The position numbers and the translations under genes were made by a program. From assembly GCA_039815505.1 (NCBI GenBank), contig JBCBZE010000103.1:1-9978 (forward strand): DNA of 9,978 bases. Reading direction: 5' to 3'. Under the pieces are notes generated by a model that worked only from the letters and a program-made list of their open reading frames with translations, ran no database searches and was not told the origin of the DNA. This DNA comes from CANLWN01 sp039815505 (GTDB taxonomy: Bacteria > Bacteroidota > Bacteroidia > Flavobacteriales > Flavobacteriaceae). This document shows, piece after piece, positions 1 to 6,125 of this stretch (position 1 is its first letter; the number at the start of each line of letters is the position of its first letter).

Positions 1-81
1 ATGGGTATGGTATCCAAGGAATTGGCTGGGCAAGCGGATGGAAAAACTATTTCCGCCATTGTAAAAAATAAATTATCTTAG
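1..81 (+). CDS. GatB/YqeY domain-containing protein, C-terminal end (partial)
   Basis: Only the last 26 codons are in the window, in frame from base 1 to a TAG stop at 79-81. The visible tail reads MGMVSKELAGQADG and then KTISAIVKNKLS. This matches the C-terminal end of YqeY-type proteins, where a conserved segment of the form G-x-V-M-G-x-x-S-K-x-L-x-G-x-A-D-G-K precedes a helix with I-V-x-x-x-L. YqeY shares the tRNA-binding helical domain of the amidotransferase subunit GatB; its own role is poorly defined. The tRNA gene starts 45 bp downstream, so read-through co-transcription with the tRNA is possible. The ATG at base 1 is internal to the protein and not its start. The family call rests on recognising a short tail only. 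Confidence 0.72.
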   Translation: MGMVSKELAGQADGKTISAIVKNKLS

Positions 82-126
82 CGCCCTCTTTAGAGACTGG
101 TAAAGGAAGGGAATAGAGTAAGAAAT

Positions 127-200
127 GGCCGCGTGGCGCAACTGAATAGCGCATCAGATTTCGGCTCTGAGGGTTGGGGGTTTGAATCCCTCCGCGGTCA
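127..200 (+). tRNA. tRNA-Arg (anticodon TCG)
   Basis: A complete 74-nt cloverleaf can be folded by eye. The acceptor arm is GGCCGCG paired with CGCGGTC, with one G-T pair. The D stem is GCGC/GCGC. The anticodon stem TCAGA/TCTGA encloses the loop TTTCGGC, giving anticodon TCG, which reads CGA arginine codons. There is a 5-nt variable loop, and a T arm GGGGG/CCCTC encloses TTTGAAT. The discriminator base is A at 200. The 3' CCA is not encoded (the next bases are CGA), so it must be added after transcription. The T loop starts TTT rather than the usual TTC, a small departure. Confidence 0.96.
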
Positions 201-210
201 CGAATAAATA

Positions 211-250
211 AAAAAAGCAAGCAAAATATAAAGCTTGCTTTTTTATTTTA
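211..250 (+). terminator. Rho-independent terminator of the tRNA-Arg transcript
   Basis: A perfect 12-bp inverted repeat, AAAAAAGCAAGC (211-222) and GCTTGCTTTTTT (233-244), has a 10-nt A/T loop and runs into a further T-rich stretch to about 250. It lies 10 bp after the tRNA, so it ends the tRNA transcript on the plus strand. The A tract on its left flank means it could also work in reverse for the leftward lipoprotein gene that ends at 372. Confidence 0.88.
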
Positions 251-258
251 CGTCTTTT

Positions 259-287
259 TTTATTTTCAAAGCGGAGCTTTTTAGGGA
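259..287. repeat. 29-bp direct repeat, copy 1
   Basis: This copy matches 306-334 at 28 of 29 positions, differing only where TTTTT becomes TTTAT near the right end. It contains the short hairpin-forming core AAAGCGGAGCTTT (AAAGC, 3-nt loop, GCTTT). It lies directly behind the tRNA terminator, in non-coding DNA between the tRNA and the lipoprotein gene. No function can be assigned; it looks like a small dispersed intergenic repeat. Confidence 0.85.
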
Positions 288-305
288 AAGACGCAGCCAA
301 TCCCC

Positions 306-334
306 TTTATTTTCAAAGCGGAGCTTTATAGGGA
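306..334. repeat. 29-bp direct repeat, copy 2
   Basis: Second copy of the unit at 259-287, in the same orientation, 47 bp start to start, with the same AAAGCGGAGCTTT core. The 18-bp sequence between the copies is not repeated. Together the two copies fill most of the space between the tRNA terminator and the 3' end of the lipoprotein gene. Confidence 0.85.
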
Positions 335-371
335 GGGAACAGGCGAAATTATGGCATTAGAGGGTATTCCG

Positions 372-1073
372 TTATTTTAATTTTTCTTTAAATTCCGCTG
401 TCCTTTTTATTTGTTCATCAAGATTCCATTCTATGGGAAATTTCCTGTTCTTTAGAAATTCGGCCATAGGTTCAAGTCCAATACCCAATCGTCTTTCATC
501 CACGTTTTCAGGATCCATGATCGGCCAAACATTGAAACTTTTGGTTTCAGGGTAATATTTTATTTGTCCTCCATAGATTTGAAGCTCGCCCTGATCCGTA
601 GCTATTCTGTCCTCTGCCCTTGCCAACAATCCTGGACGTAATTCATTTTCCTTGACCGCCTTTCTCATCATAGGAAGATATTTAAGACGTATTTCAATGC
701 CCGAATGTTGGATTACATTACAGATTGTTAAACTACCTTGCTCCCCAATGATGTTTTCTCCCGGCCATCCTTGGTTCTCAAGAATTTTCAGTATTTTTTT
801 CTCATTGATCTTATGGTTTTCATAAACAATTTCTTCTTGTTTTTTGAATTCTAGCGATTCCGCCCCGTAAACCCTCATCAAAGAATCCCTTAAGCGTATG
901 GGTTCCTGTTCTGTTCTCCATATCGTGTCCAATGCCATTATTAATCTTTCTTTGTTTTGGGGTGTGTTCATGGAATTTTCCTGTTTGCGCTTATTTGAAC
1001 AGGCCATTCCTAAAAGGACTAAAATGACTATTATAAGTCTCAACATCGATTTTTGACTCGTTATTTGTTTCAT
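372..1073 (-). CDS. DUF6624-like lipoprotein
   Basis: A 233-residue protein starting MKQITSQKSM. I chose the ATG at 1073; a longer reading needs a TTG codon at 1085, and a shorter one starts at the ATG at 1046. A hydrophobic stretch, LRLIIVILVLLGMAC, ends in a lipobox (LGMAC) with the acceptor Cys about residue 25, so the mature protein should be lipid-anchored facing the periplasm or outer membrane. The next 20 residues are a polar linker. The C-terminal half carries the pattern A-x-x-E-D-R-I-x-x-x-Q-G-x-x-Q-x-Y-G, then DPENVDERR-x-x-x-G-L-E-P and a final I-E-W. I recognise this as the DUF6624 family, whose function is unknown. The gene stands alone, with a tRNA on one side and an AT-rich spacer on the other. 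Family assignment is from memory of the pattern. Confidence 0.82.
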   Translation of the reverse strand: MKQITSQKSMLRLIIVILVLLGMACSNKRKQENSMNTPQNKERLIMALDTIWRTEQEPIRLRDSLMRVYGAESLEFKKQEEIVYENHKINEKKILKILENQGWPGENIIGEQGSLTICNVIQHSGIEIRLKYLPMMRKAVKENELRPGLLARAEDRIATDQGELQIYGGQIKYYPETKSFNVWPIMDPENVDERRLGIGLEPMAEFLKNRKFPIEWNLDEQIKRTAEFKEKLK

Positions 1074-1082
1074 AAATAGTAC

Positions 1083-1111
1083 CAAAAATAGGTTATATAT
1101 GCGATTGCCAG
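1083..1111 (-). promoter_or_regulatory. Possible Bacteroidota-type promoter of the lipoprotein gene
   Basis: On the minus strand TATTTTTG (1090 to 1083) fits the TAnnTTTG -7 consensus of Bacteroidota. CTG (1111 to 1109), one mismatch from the TTG -33 element, lies 18 bp upstream of it. The start point implied is only a few bases before the ATG at 1073. This would mean either a nearly leaderless mRNA or use of the downstream ATG at 1046, which still keeps the whole signal peptide. Confidence 0.4.
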
Positions 1112-1353
1112 TTATAGCAGGGCATAATTATCGTTAATCTTCAATTACTTTTTTAATGAATTTAGTAGCATATCTTTACATCAAACTTCATAAGGTTTCC
1201 TTTTATATGTACTTTTCTTTCTATACACAATATACCTAGTAAAAATAACAGCGGTTTGAAAATTAACTCAAACCACTATTGGCTATACACATCTTAAGTT
1301 TAATTTTCTTTAAATTAATGATATAATCGGAAAGAAGAAAATACGGCGGCTAA
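1086..1353. other. AT-rich intergenic spacer
   Basis: These 268 bases hold no convincing reading frame on either strand. The left part carries the possible lipoprotein promoter. The right part (about 1290-1340) is very AT-rich and is presumably where transcription of the repair gene starts, but I could not fix a promoter there. No repeat or hairpin of note was seen. The in-frame TAA that closes off the downstream remnant is at 1351-1353. Confidence 0.6.
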
Positions 1354-1479
1354 TGGCATTTGCTTTATGAAGATATACCTAATTTTGAAGAGCGTGCCCA
1401 ACGAATAGCACAACTTATTAAAGAACATAGTGATTTAATTGGGAATATTCCAAAACCGCGAAAAAAGAAAACCTTATGA
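1354..1479 (+). pseudogene. C-terminal remnant of an unidentified gene upstream of the DNA repair gene
   Basis: After a TAA at 1351-1353 there are 41 open codons to a TGA at 1477-1479, with no ATG. The residues look like genuine protein: LLYEDIPNFEERAQRIAQLI, then KEHSDLIGNIPKPRKKK, an amphipathic helix followed by a basic tail. The stop overlaps the ATG of the repair gene as ATGA, the usual sign of a coupled operon pair. Just before the TAA the same frame reads Y-G-G, so the gene may once have continued upstream. I read it as the surviving 3' end of a lost or truncated gene. Alternatively it is a short peptide starting at the TTG at 1360. I do not recognise the family. Confidence 0.5.
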
Positions 1480-2276
1480 TACCAGAACACATTAAAAATA
1501 GAAAAGGTGCACGAAGTTTAAAAGACCTTGATCCGGAAGTAATCGCATACTTAAATAAAGGTTTGATCCCGACTAAAAACTTAATGGAATGGCTGGCAAC
1601 AGATCAGTTGTCGCTTTTAAAGCTTGTACTCAAGGATTTGGATAAACAAACGTGGTATACGGATTTTGAAACGGCAGTTACGGCCCAAAAGAAACCTACG
1701 GCCAATAGCAATACAAAGGTAATAGGTGAAACATTGGGCATACTTACTGCGGACAGAACGGTGTATGAGACATTAAAAGCGCATACATCAGATTTGGTAC
1801 GTTGTTGGTCTTGTTGGGCGGAAAGTACACATTTCGACTCTGTTTCCGACTTGATTCATGCCATGAAACCGTATGCATCGGATGCGCATTTTGGTGTAAG
1901 GGAGGTCGTTATTTTTGCTAGTAAAGAACGAATGATCGCAGAACTGGAAACTGCCGTTGGTATATTATCAAAATGGACAAGTAATACAGATGAGAACATA
2001 AGGCGATTCGCCGTTGAGTCATTGCGCCCCGTTGGCGTATGGACCAAAAAAATACCTGCTTTTCAGGAACATCCGGAAAAAGGCATTTCACTTATTGAAC
2101 CGTTAAAATCGGATGCATCAAAATATGTTCGTGATGCTGTGGGCAATTGGCTAAATGATGCAAGCAAGTCACAGCCAGATTGGGTGAAATCTATTTGTAA
2201 TACATGGGAAAAGCAATCACCAACAAAGGAGACTGCTTATATTATTAAAAGGGGATTGCGAACTATTAATAAGTAA
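1476..2276 (+). CDS. DNA alkylation repair protein, AlkC/AlkD-like HEAT-repeat DNA glycosylase
   Basis: A 266-aa protein built from helical repeats, matching the DNA_alkylation family (PF08713) and most like its AlkC group. Members remove N3- and N7-alkylated bases such as 3-methyladenine without flipping the base out. Recognisable blocks in order are SDLVRCWSCWAES (105-117), HFGVREVVIFA (138-148), DENIRRFAVESLRP with G-V-W after it (172-189), KYVRDAVGNWLNDASKSQPDW (216-236) and a last helix, YIIKRGLRT (255-263). Length is near the family norm. Trp111, Trp114, Glu116 and Trp189 are the residues I would test first as DNA-binding or catalytic; this is inference. The start overlaps the stop of an upstream remnant (ATGA). 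Downstream it converges with the protease gene across 222 bp with no clear terminator. It should act in the cytoplasm. Confidence 0.9.
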   Translation: MIPEHIKNRKGARSLKDLDPEVIAYLNKGLIPTKNLMEWLATDQLSLLKLVLKDLDKQTWYTDFETAVTAQKKPTANSNTKVIGETLGILTADRTVYETLKAHTSDLVRCWSCWAESTHFDSVSDLIHAMKPYASDAHFGVREVVIFASKERMIAELETAVGILSKWTSNTDENIRRFAVESLRPVGVWTKKIPAFQEHPEKGISLIEPLKSDASKYVRDAVGNWLNDASKSQPDWVKSICNTWEKQSPTKETAYIIKRGLRTINK

Positions 2277-2498
2277 ACCCTAGTTTGTTTACATTAGGGG
2301 CAAAGGCTTGGCTATGGTCCGTATGGGAATTAAAAATATATACGTTCCAATGAAGTGCTTGGTCAAAACTTTTTACGTTGTCTTTTCTTCTTTAAGGCCA
2401 AATCAATAAGAGTTGGAGGATCAAGTTTAAAGCTCCCGGATACCATCCCCTATTAATTATAGCCTCTGTGATACATGGGTCATACACGTTTTAAACGA

Positions 2499-3149
2499 TT
2501 AACCCCATCCATGATATACGAATAGCAAAGCAACAGTGTCAAAAAAACCGTGAGCAGCAATGCTGAACCACAAATCGTTTTTACGGATATGGAAAGTAAT
2601 AGCATAGATCATACCTAGAATACCCGTTATTATTTGGCCACTTATTCCTTGATAGGCGTGTATCCATCCAAAAATAAATCCAAATAGTAGAATGTTAATA
2701 ACAAGACTCATTTTACTGGAACCAAAGAACTTGGTAAACTGTCTCATTAAATATCCCCTAAATACAATTTCTTCACCGAACGCTGCAGATATCCACACAA
2801 AAACAAGTAAACCCATTATGGCAGGCAAGTTCCCGATAAAGGTTTCGAAGAAAGAAAAGTCCATAGGTTGTCCCGTAAGGTAAGTAACACTTGGCACCAT
2901 AATGTAGAAGTAAAACAGAAAAAGAACTGTGCCAAAAATTGGTGCCTTTACTAATAGGTTTTTTACATTTATGCCGTTACGTTGAAAGCCTAAAGACTTA
3001 AAACAATCTTTTTTATACTCTATGGCACTTGCGATCAATAGTAACAAAGCTGCTACAATTATTTGAAAATATCCGGATAGATATAAAATACAGCAAAGAA
3101 TAATGGCAATTACAGGTGTTAATTTTGTGGTTAAAAAGGTCTTGTTCAT
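2499..3149 (-). CDS. CPBP family intramembrane metalloprotease (Abi/CAAX-type)
   Basis: A 216-aa, very hydrophobic protein with about six membrane segments. It carries the CPBP (type II CAAX protease, Abi) signature: motif 1 GEEIVFRGYL with Glu126, Glu127 and Arg131; motif 2 FIFGWIHA with His164; motif 3 AAHGFFD with His200 and Asp204. These Glu and His residues are the expected metal and catalytic set of the Rce1-like glutamate protease fold, so the enzyme looks intact. Substrates of bacterial members are mostly unknown; some give self-immunity to bacteriocins. The ATG at 3149 is preceded by an A-rich leader without Shine-Dalgarno and by a perfect 12-bp inverted repeat. It has its own transcription unit, facing away from the LytTR gene's 3' end by 115 bp. 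No partner gene indicates a substrate. Confidence 0.92.
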   Translation of the reverse strand: MNKTFLTTKLTPVIAIILCCILYLSGYFQIIVAALLLLIASAIEYKKDCFKSLGFQRNGINVKNLLVKAPIFGTVLFLFYFYIMVPSVTYLTGQPMDFSFFETFIGNLPAIMGLLVFVWISAAFGEEIVFRGYLMRQFTKFFGSSKMSLVINILLFGFIFGWIHAYQGISGQIITGILGMIYAITFHIRKNDLWFSIAAHGFFDTVALLFVYHGWG

Positions 3150-3152
3150 TTT

Positions 3153-3191
3153 TTTATCGTTTTTAATTTTAAACGAAGTAAAAACGATAAA
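3153..3191 (-). promoter_or_regulatory. Inverted repeat abutting the protease start codon
   Basis: TTTATCGTTTTT (3153-3164) and AAAAACGATAAA (3180-3191) are perfect 12-bp complements separated by 15 bp. On the minus strand the downstream arm ends 3 bases before the ATG of the protease gene. A competing inner pairing, CGTTT with AAACG, is also present. It could be a repressor operator, or an RNA hairpin in the leader that limits ribosome access; the stem is A/U rich. It is not followed by a T tract that would make it a terminator for either strand. Confidence 0.6.
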
Positions 3192-3264
3192 GCCAGATAA
3201 TCAGCGATATACATTTCATTTTTACCGAATGGTATCAAAATAATAGCTGAATAATCATCACATG

Positions 3265-4083
3265 TTAAAGCTTACCTTTAAACCAGTTCATGAATTCTTG
3301 TTTTTTATACCTACTGATAATTATTTGAAATGCTTTTTTGTCAGAAATTTTAGGTTTAAGGACTACGGATAGTTTTCCGTTTTCAATGGACTTCACTTGT
3401 TCAATGGAACGAGCATGAAGAATGGTTTGTCTATTTGCCCTAAAAAAACTTTGCTCACTTACTTCACTTTCAACCTCATTTAGCGTAAAATCCGTAACAA
3501 TTGAAGTTCCATCGGTTTTTATAATGTATACTATTTTGTTTTCACTATACATAAAAGCAATTTCGGTATAGTTGATCATGGTTATTTTACCACCTTGCTG
3601 TACTTTAAGTTTTCCATATAGGGACGCTAGTTTGTGAAGTTTGTAAATGTCTTTTGAGAATAAAACAGCGATTCCAATTGTACTCAAAAGCAGTGAGATG
3701 GAGAGACTTATTAAAAAAAAGTATAAATTATAATTTCCAATTAGTCCCTGTATAACCAGATAAACCGGAATATATGCAATGGAAATATACCCTAAGGTTG
3801 AAAATAGAAAGCGTAAAAGTAGTTGCGTATTTATTTTTTTAACGAAGTATTTCCTTTTAAAATACCTAAAATTAAAGTTACCGATAACGATTACTATACT
3901 TCCTATCAAAATTGAAACTAGAATGGAGAACCAAGGGAAGCTATAAGAGTCATTTAATGGAAAACTTTTTGGATTTGCGAGGTGATTAATCACTAAAGAA
4001 AGAATTACGAGGTTAAACCCGTTTCGTATCCAGAAATTTGAAAAGTTGATATGTTTTTTAAAAGAGTCAATTATTGTTTTCAT
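3265..4083 (-). CDS. Membrane-anchored LytTR-family transcriptional regulator
   Basis: A 272-aa protein with four predicted membrane helices (about 21-37, 50-69, 90-113, 118-143) followed by a LytTR DNA-binding domain (about 164-270). The LytTR domain is recognisable from GGKITMINYTEIAFMYSENK, an acidic helix, and FFRANRQTILH (213-223), the hallmark motif F-x-R-x-H/N-R. It lacks a CheY-like receiver domain, so unlike classical AgrA/LytR regulators it is not obviously controlled by phosphorylation. The membrane part may be the sensor. No histidine kinase gene is adjacent. LytTR proteins bind DNA through a beta-sheet fold. Transcription starts after the terminator at 4190-4230, so the gene is a separate unit from the operon to its right. 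Target genes are unknown; self-regulation or control of the nearby protease gene is conceivable. Confidence 0.88.
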   Translation of the reverse strand: MKTIIDSFKKHINFSNFWIRNGFNLVILSLVINHLANPKSFPLNDSYSFPWFSILVSILIGSIVIVIGNFNFRYFKRKYFVKKINTQLLLRFLFSTLGYISIAYIPVYLVIQGLIGNYNLYFFLISLSISLLLSTIGIAVLFSKDIYKLHKLASLYGKLKVQQGGKITMINYTEIAFMYSENKIVYIIKTDGTSIVTDFTLNEVESEVSEQSFFRANRQTILHARSIEQVKSIENGKLSVVLKPKISDKKAFQIIISRYKKQEFMNWFKGKL

Positions 4084-4189
4084 AGAAAATTAAATCTATC
4101 GCCTAGGTCGTTCAGGCTTTTGTCTAACGGTTTATATATGAGCAATAACGGATTTTGTACAACTACTTTATGGGTTACAATATACTTTA

Positions 4190-4230
4190 TTTAAATAAAA
4201 AAAACGGTTGGAGTCAGAACTCCAACCGTT
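4190..4230 (-). terminator. Strong rho-independent terminator ending the large minus-strand operon
   Basis: AACGGTTGGAGT (4203-4214) and ACTCCAACCGTT (4219-4230) form a perfect 12-bp stem with a 4-nt loop. Read on the minus strand, the hairpin is followed by eight T residues (4204 to 4197) and more T/A. It lies 27 bases beyond the stop of the calycin/NTF2-like gene and isolates the LytTR gene from read-through. Confidence 0.93.
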
Positions 4231-4257
4231 ATGGCTTGTACCTCCTGCGCCAAGTGA

Positions 4258-5142
4258 TTATTTGGTTTCCATTTTTTCAGGATTCCAATAACCAATATGA
4301 CTTACGATTTTGCCTTTTTCGTTAAAGGTTGTGACATTGATTCCCTCAAAAGTAGCTTCTTTGCCATCATTGGTAATGCCTTTGCCCATCCATTTGGAAG
4401 TAGCGACAAGTCCGTTAACATAGATATATTCAGGATAAAGTCCTGCGGATTTGAATGCGGACATGAAGTCTTCTCCAATTTTTATAATCTCTTTTCTACC
4501 ATGGGGTGTTGGGCTACCATACGGGTCGTTTATATATGCGTTGTCCGCAAAAGTATTTGCCCAAACCATAGCGTCTCCACTCTGTGTGGCCTTAAAATAG
4601 TTGTTAGTCCATTTTAAAACTTCTCTCTCGGTTGTTTCAGGAATTTCCCCTAGAATTAGTTCTCCTTTGCCATCCTCAAAAAATCCGTTGATAGAAGTTG
4701 CTGTCAACCATCCCCTTGCATCCTGATATTTTCCGGTTCCTCCCTTAAATTCTCCCGATACTTTTATGGTTATTTGGCTTCCATTTACCTCAAATTTTTG
4801 TGATGTATAGGATAAGAATAACAAATCGCTTTCAGGTGCAGAACCTTCGAATTCGAACATGTTGATTTTCATAGTTCCGAACAGTTCATGTTTCCCGTTG
4901 AATAGAACTCGGTTCGCTGTTGCCCCATTAATGTGTGTATTGCCTTTTTTTCCGTTTTCGAATTCCCAATGCCAAGCACCTGTTAGTTGTCCTGCTTGGG
5001 CGAAAACAAATGGTTCGTTGTTTTGAATGGAATAACCCTCTGCGAATTGATATCCTCCAATTACTTTGAATTTTAATGTTTCTTGTGCTTTCATCACTGT
5101 AAATGTTATTAGTGTTACGAATAGAATAATGCCTTTTTTCAT
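4258..5142 (-). CDS. Secreted two-domain protein: calycin-like barrel plus NTF2/SnoaL-like domain
   Basis: A 294-aa protein with a signal peptide (MKKGIILFVTLITFTVMKAQ; likely cut after Gln20), so exported. Residues 22-166 are rich in beta strands and end G-x-G-x-Y-x-D-A-R-G-W (136-145). This resembles the beta-barrel of allene oxide cyclase/dirigent-type proteins; that link is tentative. Residues about 171-290 look like an NTF2-like/SnoaL-like cone: an opening helix WTNNYFKATQSGD, then FADNAYINDPYGS, a helix, strands V-A-T-S-K-W and G-I-N-V-T-T-F-N-E-K-G-K-I-V. Such domains bind small hydrophobic ligands or act as isomerases, but no catalytic residue can be assigned here. It lies 74 bp behind the AraC gene with a palindrome in between, so it may be the distal operon gene or have its own AraC-controlled promoter. 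A strong terminator follows it. Confidence 0.75.
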   Translation of the reverse strand: MKKGIILFVTLITFTVMKAQETLKFKVIGGYQFAEGYSIQNNEPFVFAQAGQLTGAWHWEFENGKKGNTHINGATANRVLFNGKHELFGTMKINMFEFEGSAPESDLLFLSYTSQKFEVNGSQITIKVSGEFKGGTGKYQDARGWLTATSINGFFEDGKGELILGEIPETTEREVLKWTNNYFKATQSGDAMVWANTFADNAYINDPYGSPTPHGRKEIIKIGEDFMSAFKSAGLYPEYIYVNGLVATSKWMGKGITNDGKEATFEGINVTTFNEKGKIVSHIGYWNPEKMETK

Positions 5143-5176
5143 CTTGTTTAATTTTGTTGATGTAAAAGTATTTCAG

Positions 5177-5195
5177 TAAATCCAGTCTGGATATA
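5177..5195 (-). promoter_or_regulatory. Palindrome upstream of the secreted-protein gene (candidate operator)
   Basis: ATCCAG-T-CTGGAT (5180-5192) is a perfect 6-bp inverted repeat with a 1-bp centre, extended by TA/TA after one mismatch on each side. It lies 35 bp upstream of the secreted-protein ATG and just after the stop of the AraC gene. It is too short to be a terminator and has no T tract. A binding site for a dimeric regulator is the natural reading; AraC proteins more often use direct repeats, so the cognate factor is open. Confidence 0.4.
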
Positions 5196-5216
5196 ACAAA
5201 AGATGGAAGCAATGTC

Positions 5217-6125
5217 CTATTTCTCGGATTGCTGTTCTTTCCGAAAATTAACAGGCGTTTTTAGCGTATGTTTTTTGAAGAATTTACCAAAATGCGAAGG
5301 CGAAGCAAAGTTTAAGGTATAAGCAATTTGCTTAATGTCTTCATTACCGTATTTTAAGAGATTCTTTGCCTCTAGAAGCAGCCTTTGGTTGATATGGTGC
5401 AAAGCATTTTTTCCTGTGGAAGATTTAATGGTATCGCTTAAGTGGTTTGGCGTAACGTTTAGTAATGTTGCATACTCTTTAATGCTCCTTTTTGATAGAT
5501 AATAATTATTGATTAAATTCTGATACTTCACGAAAAGCATTTGGTTTTTTGGCAGTTCATCAATGACCTTCTCCCTCTTTTGATATACATTAAGGCATTT
5601 AAAAAGCACTACCTGTAAATAATGCTTCAGAATCTCATTGGAAAACGAATTTCTTGGTAGATGATATTCAGTATAAAATTCTTCGAAAATATCGATTATG
5701 CTCTGATTTTCTTCTTTATCAATGGGGATTACATTCAATTTGTCAAGTTCAAAGAACAAAAATTTTAGTTGAAATTCACCAGGTTTTAACGATAGATAGT
5801 CTTGTTTGAAATTAAGGATATAACCATCAATATTTTCATCCCTGACCCAAGAATATATATGATTTGGGGAAATAAAATAGAGAACACTATTTACATCATT
5901 TACTGTATGATGGTTTATGTTCAATCGAGAATTTCCAAATCCTTTAATGAACGATACCTGATGAAAATCCTTTGTATGTGGCCGAATAGATTTTATGGAA
6001 TCTTTAGTGAACTCCGAAAATCTGTAGATGTGAAGATTTGGGTTTGATGTTCGTACCGGCACATTGATATGCTTGTACAGATCATTCATTTCTCTAAAAT
6101 TAAGTACGTTTTGGGTATTTCCCAT
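5217..6125 (-). CDS. AraC family transcriptional regulator
   Basis: A 302-aa protein starting at the ATG at 6125 (MGNTQNVLNF). It has an N-terminal cupin-like sensing region of about 180 residues and a C-terminal AraC DNA-binding domain (about 199-297) with two helix-turn-helix units. The first is RSIKEYATLLNVTPNHLSDT. The second carries the family signature IKQIAYTLNFASPSHFGKFF, ending in K-x-H-x-x-K-T-P-x-x-F-R. The start overlaps the stop of the preceding gene by one base (TGATG), so the regulator is translated in step with the membrane redox genes and is almost certainly part of their operon. It is therefore a good candidate for autoregulating that operon in response to a small ligand. 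A longer start at a TTG (6128) is possible but unlikely. The ligand is unknown. Confidence 0.93.
   Translation of the reverse strand: MGNTQNVLNFREMNDLYKHINVPVRTSNPNLHIYRFSEFTKDSIKSIRPHTKDFHQVSFIKGFGNSRLNINHHTVNDVNSVLYFISPNHIYSWVRDENIDGYILNFKQDYLSLKPGEFQLKFLFFELDKLNVIPIDKEENQSIIDIFEEFYTEYHLPRNSFSNEILKHYLQVVLFKCLNVYQKREKVIDELPKNQMLFVKYQNLINNYYLSKRSIKEYATLLNVTPNHLSDTIKSSTGKNALHHINQRLLLEAKNLLKYGNEDIKQIAYTLNFASPSHFGKFFKKHTLKTPVNFRKEQQSEK

Noticed and set aside
2278..2300. CCCTA...TAGGG pairing just after the DNA repair gene as a terminator
   Set aside because: The stem is only 5 bp with a long loop and no T tract follows it on either strand.
4130..4165. TTGTAC with an 18-bp spacer to TATATA as a sigma70-type promoter for the LytTR gene
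   Set aside because: Bacteroidota use a different consensus (TTG and TAnnTTTG), and such a match is expected by chance in AT-rich DNA.
4084..4189. GTTAGAC-like core upstream of the LytTR gene as an integron attC site
   Set aside because: A single GTTRRRY core was seen without a matching RYYYAAC partner or an imperfect inverted repeat between them.
4297..4617. 106-codon plus-strand open frame opposite the secreted-protein gene
   Set aside because: It lies wholly antisense to a well-supported gene, its residues resemble no family, and its length is explained by codon bias of the true gene.
4928..5212. 94-codon minus-strand open frame overlapping the start of the secreted-protein gene
   Set aside because: It is another frame of the same strand; the true frame has a signal peptide and recognisable domains, while this one has low-complexity basic residues only.
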